Positions 31,637-41,990 of a stretch of DNA of 64,000 nt are shown here, one piece after another. The position numbers and the translations under genes are program-made. The stretch spans positions 115,969,864 through 116,033,863 of the forward strand of contig CM035423.1 of the NCBI GenBank assembly GCA_020310875.1, given 5' to 3'. The first letter of the stretch is position 1. Each line of letters opens with the position of its first letter. The DNA is from Ceratopteris richardii. Taxonomy: Eukaryota > Streptophyta > Polypodiopsida > Polypodiales > Pteridaceae. Below the pieces are notes generated by a model. It was not told where the DNA came from, searched no databases, and worked only from the letters and a program-made list of their open reading frames with translations.

Positions 31637-31710
31637 TTTGCACATAGCTTGGCACTTCCTTATACATGAGTGCCAGCTACTTGTTCACCGCATCACTCCT
31701 AGGGGGGATT

Positions 31711-31940
31711 TGTTGATATATTTAGGTAGTGATGTGTGTGAACACTCTAGGACCGCCGGGGCACTTTTTTCCCTCTTTAGGAGGTTTTTTTCCCCCGGCT
31801 TGTATATACGCCTATTGCCCTAATGGGCTACTTATCTTTGTACATTCTCTAGTAATACATTCAGTATTGTGTGTTGTGCTCCAAGCTTCTTCTTCTTCCT
31901 TGTGCTGTTCGCGTGCTTCTGCAGATGTCTAACTCCAACA
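31711..31940 (+). repeat. 3' LTR of C2 (230 bp)
   Basis: TGTTGATATATTTAGG to AACTCCAACA, preceded by the polypurine tract AGGGGGG (31701-31707). It is the reverse of the C1 LTR at 19181-19410 and resembles the C0 LTR at 41024-41250. Confidence 0.9.
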
Positions 31941-32512
31941 CAAACTGATGGGGAAACGGAGTAGGTTAATTGGGTACTTGAATATATGTTGCATATGTAT
32001 GTGAATGAAAAGCAAGATAATTGGAGTGAATATTTTTCCCTTAATCGAGTTTGCATACAATAGTGCATGGCATGCATCTATAAAAATGACTCTGTTTGAG
32101 GTTATGTATGGTTATAATTGTTTGACTCCACCTTCGTTTTCGGGATTTACAAATAAAGTAGAAGTGTCTAAAGAAATGCTTGATAAGATGGATGAAGAAG
32201 TTGGAAAAATTAAGCAACACATAAAAGAAGCTCAAAAAAGAGAAAAGAAATTCTATGATTTAAAGAGAAGACCACTTGAATTTCAAACAGATTTAAAGAG
32301 AAGACCACTTGAATTTATTAAATTCAATCCTCACCGATCTAACTTGTTGCTAGGGAAGGATCACAAACTTTCTCATTGATATGCAGGCCCTTTTAGAATT
32401 TTGAAAAAGATTGGATCTCTTGCTTATTTGTTGGAATTACCTGAACATCTAAATGAACATCCTATATTTCATGTTACCTTACTTAAAAGATACATACCTA
32501 ATGCTACTCATG
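31941..32512 (+). pseudogene. Gypsy A internal copy 2, integrase part
   Basis: Aligns with 26759-27316: TDGETE-like start, then IEFAYNSAWHASIKMTLFEVMYGYNCLTPPSF and the coiled EEVGKIKQHIKEAQKREK segment. It carries a 31-33 bp local duplication (about 32256-32319) and several stops. It is interrupted at 32512 by gypsy B and continues at 39491. Confidence 0.8.
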
Positions 32513-33085
32513 TGTAAGCCGCCGGATTGGCATATTGTAATTTCACATTTTTTCTATACCGCACGAACTGAAAGGTCGTTGCGAAGTGATGTATCTATTT
32601 ATCAACTAATGAAAAGACATTGTGGTGACTCTCTGGTAATGACAAGCGGGATCGCCAGACTTCCTGTCTGGGCGATCGCGGTCGGTGAAGTTGTCGTAGT
32701 GCAGTATTCTTGAACTCTGAGTATTTTTGTTCTTATCGCTGTATAATTACATTTAATTTGGGATTGATACAGTAAGATTAAGTGTAGATAATAAGTCTGC
32801 GTAACGGAAAGGAATAACTCCTGCATTATGTACGGTGAAAAGTATTAACCTGAGTATGAACAATAAATCTATGAGAGGACTAACCAAAGTCTTGACAGCA
32901 ATTCGTATTAAACAGAGTTTTGAATGTTAAGGTACTGCTGATTGAATAAGATAATTGGGAAAATCAAGTTACAGGGCCTCTGATTTGTCAGACCCCTACC
33001 ACTCCCAAGAACCCGAAAGATAATTGGGAAAATCAAGTTACAGGGCCTCTGATTTGTCAGACCCCTACCACTCCCAAGAACCCAA
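32513..33085 (+). repeat. 5' LTR of gypsy B with a 69-bp tandem duplication
   Basis: Starts TGTAAGCCGCCGG and matches 38945-39440. Units 32950-33018 and 33019-33085 are a tandem repeat (GATAATTGGGAAAATC to AAGAACCC) absent from the 3' LTR. The expected end of the LTR and the primer site are missing; sequence passes straight into protease-coding DNA. It contains an inverted repeat, GATCGCCAGAC then GTCTGGGCGATC (about 32649-32676). Confidence 0.8.
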
Positions 33086-33114
33086 ATTGAGCCCGTTCAA
33101 TTCTTTGTCAGAAT

Positions 33115-36100
33115 GGCAGATCAATCCCGAGTCCATCCGGTGGGACTCATAAGGAATATCCCGATTACTCTGCAGGGCACCACGTTCAAAATGACTTTTG
33201 TAGTCTTAGAACTACCAGAATCCAACCTCGATTACAATCTGCTTTTCGATCGACCATGGTTGAAATAGGCTAAGGTTATACAGGATTGGTCAGCGCAAGA
33301 ATTGACTTTCAAAGATAATCACCGTAAATATGTTGTCAAACTAGATGTCATTCAGCCCTGTGAGCTTCATGCCAGACCCTATGTAGCAGAGCCGGTCCAC
33401 ATGTTGGATGCCTTATCTGACGACGAAGAAGAAGCGTTTCTGAAGAACAATAAAGATCTGATTTCCTTAGGTACTGTAGATCTACAATCTGTCGTAGACA
33501 ATTGGAGTCCGGCAGCCTGTACGGTTGTTCCCGTGACCGAAGACAGAGATGTAGATGATAATGTTGCTATGGATGAGGCCACTCTGCAACAACTTTTACA
33601 GTCAGCTGACGATCCGGGGAAGCCGCGACAATTTTATGTTCCTGAAGACCAGTTAGTAACCTATAACTTGGGTGATGAAAGCAACCCGCGTCCTGTTAAA
33701 ATTAAGGCAGGATTGTCTGAGGCATTTCAAGAAGATTTGATCCGACTCCTGCGTGAGTTTTCTGATGTTTTTGCGTGGGATTATCGGGATATGAAAGGTC
33801 TAGATCCGCTAATCTATCAACATCGCGTCGTGCTTAAATCAGAAGCGAAGCCAATTAAACAATCCAGTTACCGAATGAACCCCAATTATGCCGCACAGGT
33901 CAAAGCGGAACTCGATCGGTTATTGAAAGTAGGATTCATTGTCCCAATCGAACACGCTGAATGGATCTCTCCAATCGTGATTGTTCCAAAGAAAAATAAA
34001 CAGCTCCGAATCTGTGTGGATTACCGGAAATTGAATGCGGCTACGGTACCTGATCCATTTCCTCTCCCCTTTCTCGACACAATGCTAGACAGAGTGGTTG
34101 GGCATGAGATGTATTCATTTCTCGATGGTTATAGTGGTTATAACCAGGTACGCATGGCAGAGCAGGACATACCTAAAACAACCTTCATTACGAATTGGGG
34201 TGTGTATGCTTGTACAGTCATGTGGTTTGGCTTAAGGAATGCTCCAAGCACATTTCAACGGTGTATGCAAGAAATTTTTTCACCCTATCTGACTACTTTT
34301 ATGCAAGTGTACTTGGACGACTTTTCTTTATTCGGGAAGATTGTGGCACATCTGTATCATTTACGGTGTTGTTTCGAAAAATGCCGTGAATACCGGTTAT
34401 GCTTGAATCCGATAAAATCTGTGTTTGCGATTTCTTGTGGCAAACTCCTTGGCCACATTATTTCTGAGCAAGGCATACATTTGACCCAGACAAAGTTGCA
34501 GCCGTGTTGCAGGCACTAGTACCCACCACACCAAAAGAAGTTATGCGATTCCTGGGACAGATTCGGTGGCATGGTCGCCATTTACGGTGGTTAGCCCAGT
34601 TGGCAACACCCCTTAATCGGCTAATGATAAGTACTCCACGACAGTTCGAATGGACTCCAGAATGTCAAACTACCTTTGATCGTTTAAAAGGATTATTGAC
34701 TCAGGCCCCTATTTTGCAACCCCCGGATTGGGAAAGCCCGTTCCATGTCTTTGTCGATGCATCGGATATAGCCATTGGAAGTGTTTTAATGTAGCAAATT
34801 GATAAGTGGTTCCGGCATGTCTATTACGCTAGTCGTCGACTAGCTTCTACTGAAAAGAATTATTCAGTGACTGAAAGAGAATGTCTCGGATTGGTGTACT
34901 CTGTGAAGAAATTCCGGCATTATTTGCTAAGCCAAAAATTCACCTTTCACGTGGAGCATGCCGCACTTGTATATCTGGTCCGGCAGCAACATTTAGGAGG
35001 TCACTTGGCTCGTTGGATTTTATTACTACAGGAGTTCGACTATGAAGTGATTCATCGACCCGGCACTGCACATGCATTAGCAGATTTTCTTTCTCGGTTG
35101 GATTCTGGTGAAGCTCCGGTGGGCGTTGATGACACCACACTAGCAATTTACGTTACTGAAATGGCTCGTGATGAATCTGCAGAACCTCCTGTGCCACCTA
35201 CCTACTATGATCAGTTATTAACTTTCCTTACTGACGGATGTCTTCCCCTTCAAACTTCTCCTGCTATGCGGCGGAAGATTGCAGTTTACAGTCGCAGATT
35301 CCGGTTGATTATCGGACAGTTGTACTACATAGATCATACTGGTGTCTTACTTCGTTGTATTCCACCACATGAAGTAAACTCGGTTATTGCTATGATGCAT
35401 TCAATACCCTCCGGTGGACATTTTGCAGTAGATCTTACTCACCGAAAAATTCAGCAAAGTGGCCTATGGTGGCCTACTATGTACAAAGATGTGACTCTGT
35501 TTGTGCAGTAGTGTGATACTTGTCAGCAATCTGGACAGCCATTACAACGCCACTTCTTTCCTCTGCAACCTGTCTTACCTTTGGAACCTTTTCAGAAGTG
35601 GGGTCTTGATTTTATTGGACCAATCACACCTCCAGCGACCCTTAGCAACAATCGCTACATTCTGACCTGCACAGATTACGCTACCAGGTGGGAAGAAGCT
35701 TGGGCCTTACGGTCCGCTACAGCGGTTTCGGTAGCAAAATGCTTGATGAAGGATGTTTTCCCGCGTTATAGATTACCAAGGAACCCATTTTGCTAACAAT
35801 TTAATGCGAGTACTAACGCACACTTTTCAAATTTTCCATAAATTCAGTTCCCCGTACTATCCTCGTGCTAATGGCTTAGCTGAAAGTACCAACAAGACGC
35901 TGTTGGGTATGCTTCGCAAATTGATCGTGGAATCACCAGAAAGATGGGATCAGTTACTACCTGCAGTCTTATGGGCATACCGGACTACATATAAAGTTGC
36001 AACCGGATTGACTCCTTTCAAGCTTGCTTAAGGGTTGGAAGCAATCGCGCCGATGGAGCTCGTAGTGCCAAGCTTACGTGTGGCCCTCACTCAGAAATTA

Positions 36101-36448
36101 CTACCCGAAGACTCTTTGTCCTTTTGGTTGGACACCCTCAGAGATTTGGATGAACAACGTTGGGAAAGCTTCCTCACTCTTCAAGAAGTTCAGTTGCGGC
36201 AAGCCCGTACCCATGATCCGTTCCTCAAAACGCCAGTTTTTATGGTGGGCCAACTTGTGTTGTTTTATAATGCTAAATCAAATCGTTTTGCTGGAAAATT
36301 TAAATTACGGTGGTTCGGTCCTTACCGGATTAGTGAACAAGTGGGACCAGCTACTTTTCGGTTGACTACCTTGACCGGAGTTCCTCTTCCTAAAGTGATC
36401 AATGGTTCAAAGTTGCGGCCGTATCACCAATCACCTGATCACCGCTGA
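33115..36448 (+). pseudogene. Gypsy B Pol: protease end, RT, RNase H, integrase
   Basis: Protease C-terminus (33150-33266, LDYNLLFDRPWLK then TAG). RT follows (33302-34500, QFYVPEDQL linker, NAPSTFQ, YLDD, LGHIISEQG), then a frame change near 34505; RNase H (34700-35110, FHVFVDASDIAIG, ADFLSRLDSGEAP) with a TAG at 34792-34794; H2C2 finger (35380-35540, CDTCQQ) with a TAG at 35509-35511; integrase core (35590-35920, KWGLDFIGPI, SPYYPRANGLAEST) with a second frame change near 35785; TAA at 36029-36031; and the integrase C-terminus (36200-36448). The conserved Leu in YLDD is a common variant of the RT active site. Confidence 0.85.
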
Positions 36449-36778
36449 CGTGTTCTTCGCTTTTCAGCGTGGTATTTACTTTCTATTTATTTCTGTAATT
36501 TTGGCTGAATATAGACCGTAAATCTCCTCGTTTTTATATCTAATTATGATTAATCGCCGCCCTGTGTTACTGATTTTGCTCATGCATGCACGCTGTAATT
36601 ATGGAGGTTATCATTTCCATACCGTGCGATGATTAGGGTTTTCGATCGCTCCCCGTTGCTGAGTGTCTACTTAATCCTCTTCTTTTCCCTGTTAATCGCT
36701 ATTGTGTCTCTGTGTTTTGTGCGCTGTGTTTTCTGTGTTTGCTTAGTATTCGTGTTCTTGTGACTTCATGTGCGCATC

Positions 36779-38902
36779 ATGGAAGCGTTAGCCAATTTCG
36801 CTACCTTCCGTGACGGACTCCCTCATGACGTGAGTGAGTTCTTGCGTATCCGCGGCCTGTTGAACTTCGCTGAATTGCCTTGGCATTCAGTGGAATGTCA
36901 CTCTTATTATGCGCAGATTATTACTGCCATCGCCGCCACACCTGCTATGGAGCAGAGTTGGTCGATTACCTGTTTACTGTCTCGCGTAGTAATCACGTCA
37001 GCGTCATTCGCTGTAGCTTTCTGTCTTCCTATGGAAGGATTGGAGAATGGTCCTCTCCTTCCGGTAGCCACTATGGTAGAATTATTCCCAAGGCACTCAT
37101 CGAATGAGGCCATCTTGTGTCGCCCTGATTCTGAACGAACTGCATTGCAATCCTTAGTTTCCATATTGAATTTATAGAAACGTACTTACGGGATTTCACG
37201 CCCATTTTATTTGATGATTGACATGGCTTCTCGTGAGCCTGTTAATTTTGCCTCGTTCTATTTCCGGCGCATTCACCATGAATGTGTTATGGTTATTAAG
37301 CATGTTACCAAGGGAGATCTTTCGTGTTCGTGTTTACCACATATTCTTACCTTTCTGTTCCCAACCATTCAAGCCGCGCAACCCCCGCCAAGAGCTCCAA
37401 TTTTGTACCATGGAGAATCTGCCCAAGTGCTCGAAGATACAGAAGATGATGATGAAGATCTCTTCCAGCTTCTCCACCGGAAACGCAGACGGATAAGCCC
37501 CTCTGAGAGTCAAGTACAAGGCTCCACCGCCAGACATGAGGAAGAGGTTTTCCACGACATCGCCACTTCAATCCATGTGGAATCTTTTGGTCCTTCTTCT
37601 CCGAATAAGCAGCAAGAACAAAGTGCGTCCACCACCGCATCTGACGCAATTTCTTCTAAGGAGGAATCTCAATAGCAGACCCAAGTTGATGTGCAAGCCA
37701 TTGTTGCTGAGATGGTAAATGAAGTAATTACCTTGGTCGATGCTGTAACTGACCGGACTGAAGTGACTACGCAGCAGCCTACTGGAATCGTGTTGGTATC
37801 CAACACTATTATACCCACTCCTCCACCAATGGCTCCGGTCGAGCCCATTGTACCTGTGGCGCCTATTGTCCGTGAAGAACCTACTACTTCATCCTCTTCA
37901 CCTAATTATTCTCCACCATCTTCCCATCACCTCTTGTCAGCCTCTTCATCCCAACCACTTCCTCCTCCTCTTCTTCCTCTGATTCCCATGTTTACAGAAT
38001 TAGAATCGATGGGTCGTATGTTGATCCAATTCTCACAGCAGCTACCGATGCAACTCAGAATGGTCACTGATAATATTCTTCAAGAATTGCAGCATAAAGT
38101 CGATATTCTAGAAGCAGATATTACTCCATTGCAAGAAGAAGCGGATGCAGTTAAGGCAAAAAATCATGCCCTGCACGTACAAATTCAGCACCTTCAAGCA
38201 CAGATTGCCAAACAGGACTCTTTGGTTGCTCAAAGAGATGCTGCGTTGGCTGAGTTAAGAGCCAAAGATGATTTATTAAGCGCTTGTGATGTAGATATTA
38301 TCCAATTAAAACAGTTAGTCCAGGATAAAGAGGATGCTCGCGTAGCACTTGGGAATTTATTGGAAGAAACGTGAGTACAGCTTGATGAAGTCGTACAGCG
38401 AGGACAGGAGATGGCTGATTTAGCCCAGCAGACTAATGTCGAACTTCAGAACGCAAATGCCAATTTGTTTGAGGCAAATTCTGCTCTTAAATCCCAGATG
38501 ACTTTAACCGCTCAACTCTAGAAGGAGGCATCAGGGATTCGAAAGGAAAGAGATTCTTATTACTGGACAATTCAATATCAATCTCAGGAGTTGGAGAGAA
38601 GAGAGAAACAGTTGGGTGCTCAAGTAGAACGTTTATCTAGAATAGATAAATAGATTGAAGACATGAAATTGAGTCGTGACGCAGCCCTTGCAAATGATTT
38701 CTACTTGCAAGAGGCATTTTTGCAGACACAGGCTGACATCTTAATGAGTCAAGTGATTGCCGCAAGCTCTGTTCGTACTGACGCACAGTTAGTCGAACCA
38801 GAAACTTTAAAATTAATGTTGGATTCTTTGAAGCAGAAGATTTCTCGAACTTTTAAATTAGCTCGCACCATGTATCTACAGGGCATAGTAGATGAGCCCT
38901 AA
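36779..38902 (+). pseudogene. Gypsy B ORF3: coiled-coil protein, broken by in-frame stops
   Basis: One frame of about 708 codons from MEALANFATF to GIVDEP*, interrupted by stops at about 37175, 37673, 38372, 38519 and 38651 but with no frame change. It shows an N-terminal globular part, an acidic stretch (DTEDDDEDLFQ) followed by KRRRI, a Pro/Ser-rich linker (37800-37990) and long coiled coils (38000-38860). It occupies the same place after integrase, and has the same general domain order, as ORF3 of G1, though I cannot align the two by eye. Function unknown. Confidence 0.7.
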
Positions 38903-38944
38903 ATTTTGTTTCCATTGCGGGTTCAAGTCCACCGTGCATGCCAG

Positions 38945-39490
38945 TGTAAGCCACCGGATTGGCATATTGTAATTTCACATTTTTTCTATACCGCACGAAC
39001 CGAAAGGTCGTTGCGAAGTGATGTATCTGTTTATCAACTAATGAAAAGACATTGCGATGACTCTCCGGTAACGACAAGCGGGATCGCCAGACTGCCTGTC
39101 TGGGCGATCGCGGTCGGTGAAGTCGCCGCTGTGCAGTATTCTTGAACTCTGAGTATTGTTGTTCTTATCGATGTATAATTACATTTAATTTGGGATTGAT
39201 ACAGTAAGATTAAGTGTGGATAATAAGTCTGCGTAATGGAAAGGAATAACTCCTGCGTTGTGTACGGTGAAAAGTATTAACCTGAGTATGAACAGTAAAT
39301 CTGTGAGAGGACTAACCAAAGTCTTGACAGCAATTCGTATTAAATAGAGTTTTGAATGTTAAGAGTACTGCTGATTGAATAAGATAATTGGGAAAATCAA
39401 GTTACAGAGCCTCTGATTTATCAGACCCCTACCACTCCCAAGAACCCGAAAGAACCTAAAATGCCTGTAATGTAAATGCGCATTTTAACA
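38945..39490 (+). repeat. 3' LTR of gypsy B (546 bp)
   Basis: TGTAAGCCACCGG to CATTTTAACA, followed by CATG. No polypurine tract precedes it: the 40 bases upstream are mixed and include GCGGGTTCAAGTCC (about 38918-38931), a tRNA B-box-like sequence. It carries the same inverted repeat as the 5' LTR (about 39081-39108). Confidence 0.85.
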
Positions 39491-39724
39491 CATGTTTTGT
39501 AGGACAACAATAAATTGAAAGATGATGGTTCTTTTGAGCTTCAACCTGAAATAGTATTGAATAGGATGGAAAGATTACTTAGAAATAGATCTAATAGTAG
39601 AGATTTTCGTGAAATGGCACAAATATCTAGTAGAAGATTCAACTTGGGTAAACTTAGATGATTTTCTAGTACATTATCCTTCTTTCCAACTCTGAGGACA
39701 GAGTTCCTTAAAGGGGGGAAGAAT
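39491..39724 (+). pseudogene. Gypsy A internal copy 2, chromodomain end and polypurine tract
   Basis: Continues from 32512; aligns with 27317-27546. The chromodomain remnant (NRMERLLRNRS-like, VKWHKYLVEDSTWVNLDDFL) has frame breaks. AAAGGGGGG just before 39721 is the polypurine tract preceding LTR3. Confidence 0.8.
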
Positions 39725-40802
39725 TGTAATAAGCATTTTGCTAGTGAAAGAGTTCATTTTGAATTTAATTGTGGGGATAATGCTTAGATTAAACAATTGG
39801 GTTATTTTACGCATGTAGGAAAAATTTTGGGATGGAAAGTTTTAGATTCTAGGCCTTATCCGTACCATGTCTTTTGGTTGAAAAATGAACAAGAAGATGA
39901 AAGAATTAGGAAAAACTCTGTATGAGAGAAAGGTAGAGCATGCACAAGAGAATAAAAGTGTATGTGTGAAATTTTTGTGAATCATGTTATAAGTATCTTG
40001 TTCAGGGCTCTAAAGTTCACTATAAGAAAATGCATTTATTTTACTCTCTTTTTAGAAATTCGTAACTTGCTGGACCCAAAAGTGATACTTGGAGGTAGAT
40101 TTGGACTTGGGTCATGTCTAACAATATTGTGAAGATCAAAAAATTGAATAAAAGTGTCTCTCACATGCTTAAGCTAATTCCTCACTATTTTTGAGTTACA
40201 CGGCTTTGAAAAGTGCCATTTTCCAACACTTAAAAAAAAGAGGGCTTCCCTATTTCTATTTGAATTCCTGATTTTGATGCTTACATGTCATCATGTCTAA
40301 TTATAGATGTCTTCTGATATGTCCTTTTGGTGGTTTTCTTCTATTTTTGACACATATTGCTAAACAAAGCACTACTGCAAACACATGCTTTTGCGAAAGT
40401 GATTAGGTAGAATTGGCTTTCTCTAAATTTGGTCGATCACACATTTCTTTGGGTGGCGATCAAATCTGCTATAAGAAGACCTACGCATCACCAAGGAGGA
40501 CATTGAGAAATCAGAGAATTTCCTTGTGATTGAGAGAGTGAGAGTGTGATTGAGAGTGCGAGTGTGAATGAGATTGTGATAAATCGGGGGTGGTTGGCAA
40601 GTAGAGGCTTCATCAAGAAGCAATTTTCAAAAGCTATTGTAACCATTGATTCACATCTATAATATCAGAATTCCTCTTTCTCTGAGTCATATCTTTCTAC
40701 TCTTTTGCAATCAGATTTTCTCTTATCTTGTGCAATCTCTGCATTTTTCTCTCCTCTGTTATTCTTGAGTGATCGAAAGATTGTGATTGAGGAAACGCTA
40801 CA
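39725..40802 (+). repeat. Gypsy A LTR3 (1078 bp)
   Basis: TGTAATAAGC to GCTACA; aligned by eye with LTR1 throughout. Followed by the target duplication CAGAG and C0 sequence. Confidence 0.85.
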
Positions 40803-41023
40803 CAGAGAGACTCGATGATGGGGAGATCATTTTAGCTTATGTGCAACACAGGATAATGTTGGAGATCTTTTGCAAAGGCTCTACCTAGGGAGAAGTTTGA
40901 AGCTTTTTGTGAAGCTTTGGGCTTAGTACCTTATGTAAATTGACTTCATTCCACATAGCTTGGCACTTGCTTATACATGAATATGCTAGCTCATTGTTCA
41001 CTACATCACTCTTAGAAGGGATT
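40803..41023 (+). pseudogene. Old copia C0, segment 4 (end of RNase H)
   Basis: Resumes the C0 sequence broken at 24304; alignable with 31490-31710 (GEIILAY, then LPREKFEAF-like, GLVPYVN-like end). Frame broken. Confidence 0.75.
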
Positions 41024-41250
41024 CGTTGGCATATTTGGTAGTGATGTATGTGAACAAACTTGAGGGTACCAAAGCACAATTTTTGCTCTTTAAGAGTCTT
41101 CTTCCATGACTTGTATGTATCTTATAACCCTAATGGTTCATTAACCTTTTGAACATTCATTTGGTAATACACTTGATGTTGTGTTGTGCTCCAAGTTTTT
41201 TCTTCTTCCTTGTGTTGTTTGTGTGCTTCCACAGTCCTCTAACTCTAACA
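41024..41250 (+). repeat. 3' LTR of C0 (227 bp)
   Basis: Matches the C2 LTR (31711-31940) along its length with many differences; start TG has become CG, end is CTCTAACA. A purine-rich AGAAGGGA (41014-41021) precedes it. It marks the right end of the oldest copia in the nest. Confidence 0.75.
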
Positions 41251-41435
41251 AATGTGACTAATATATTTCCAATTCAAATTCATTCATATAATGGCATGAA
41301 TTTCACTTATTCATATGATTTGCATTCTTCATGTGCATGGAATGGCTTTCAAGATCTGCCTCTACACATTCATGATCATATTTTTCACAATGGATTCTTA
41401 TATTAAAAAAAATATTCATCCCTCAACCTTTTAAA

Positions 41436-41990
41436 AAGTTTGTGATGAAAGAAATGCATGAACCTCCATATATGATACATGAGGCAAAAGAACACTATTA
41501 CTACATGTAAATAATTTTTCTTTTGGTGTTTCATAAAAAAGGATATAAAAAGTGTTGCTTCAAAAATGCATTGTTTCAAAGAGCTAAATGTCATAATGGG
41601 AAAGCATTTGAGGTGTTTAATTTTATTATGGATTTCATTATTCATCTTCCTATGATATCTTCCCATACATAATATGATTTGGACAATAGTAGATAGATTT
41701 TAAAAATATGCATATTTTATTCTTTGTAAAAATACAATGGCTGCACCTCATGCTATTATAATTTTTATTAAATGTATTTTTCGACATCATGGCTTCCGTA
41801 TAGTTATTTCATAAGATTTTTAAATTCATTTTTGTAATTAAAGATGTTATCAACTCCTCAATTTTCATACAATAAAATACCACATACTATTGGTGGGCAT
41901 GCACCTTTTGAAAATGTATTTGGCAAAAAGCTCTCTACTATATTTTCCTTAACTCAAACTCATATTCCTATGGTCAAGTGTATACGTACT
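41436..41990 (+). pseudogene. Degenerate gypsy integrase fragment
   Basis: Broken reading frames give KEMHEPP...CCFKNALFQRAKCHNG (zinc-finger region), IMDFIIHLP (about 41628-41655), TIVDRF (about 41682-41699), a HHGF-like stretch near 41790, and LSTPQFSYNKIPHTIGGHAPFENVFGK (about 41850-41930). The order and spacing match a Ty3/gypsy integrase core and C-terminus. Heavily decayed, with stops and frame changes. The 180 bases between the C0 LTR and this relic hold nothing I recognise. Confidence 0.6.

Larger units (their letters stand above)
28028..31940 (+). mobile_element. C2: copia of the C0 family, 5' truncated
   Basis: Best preserved family member. It begins in the leader just upstream of the Gag start, equivalent to about 22565 in C1, with no 5' LTR, and ends with a polypurine tract (31701-31708) and LTR (31711-31940). 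The right flank enters gypsy A integrase coding sequence, so C2 had inserted into internal copy 2; the left junction with LTR2 lacks a matching flank, indicating a later deletion. Confidence 0.85.
32513..39490 (+). mobile_element. Gypsy B: decayed Tat-like gypsy with a 3' extra ORF
   Basis: Plus-strand element with LTRs at 32513-about 33085 and 38945-39490, flanked by CATG (32509-32512 and 39491-39494). Interior: protease C-terminus, RT, RNase H, integrase, and a coiled-coil ORF. Gag and the primer site are deleted. RT motifs are close to those of G1 (FAWDYRDMKGLDP, WISPIVIVPKKN, FLDGYSGYNQV), and gene order is the same. Stops and two frame changes make it inactive. LTRs differ at roughly two dozen sites by eye, so it is much older than G1. 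Confidence 0.85.
24305..40802 (+). mobile_element. Gypsy A: chromodomain gypsy composite with three LTRs
   Basis: Order: LTR1 (24305-25411), internal copy 1 (25412-27546), partial LTR2 (27547-about 28027), copia C2 (28028-31940), internal copy 2 (31941-32512), gypsy B (32513-39490), rest of internal copy 2 (39491-39724), LTR3 (39725-40802). Outer flanks are CAGAC (24300-24304) and CAGAG (40803-40807), a target duplication with one change, and joining them restores C0 RNase H. This is best read as one insertion that became a tandem LTR-internal-LTR-internal-LTR array and was then invaded and trimmed. The chromodomain after integrase marks it as a chromovirus. Confidence 0.8.
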
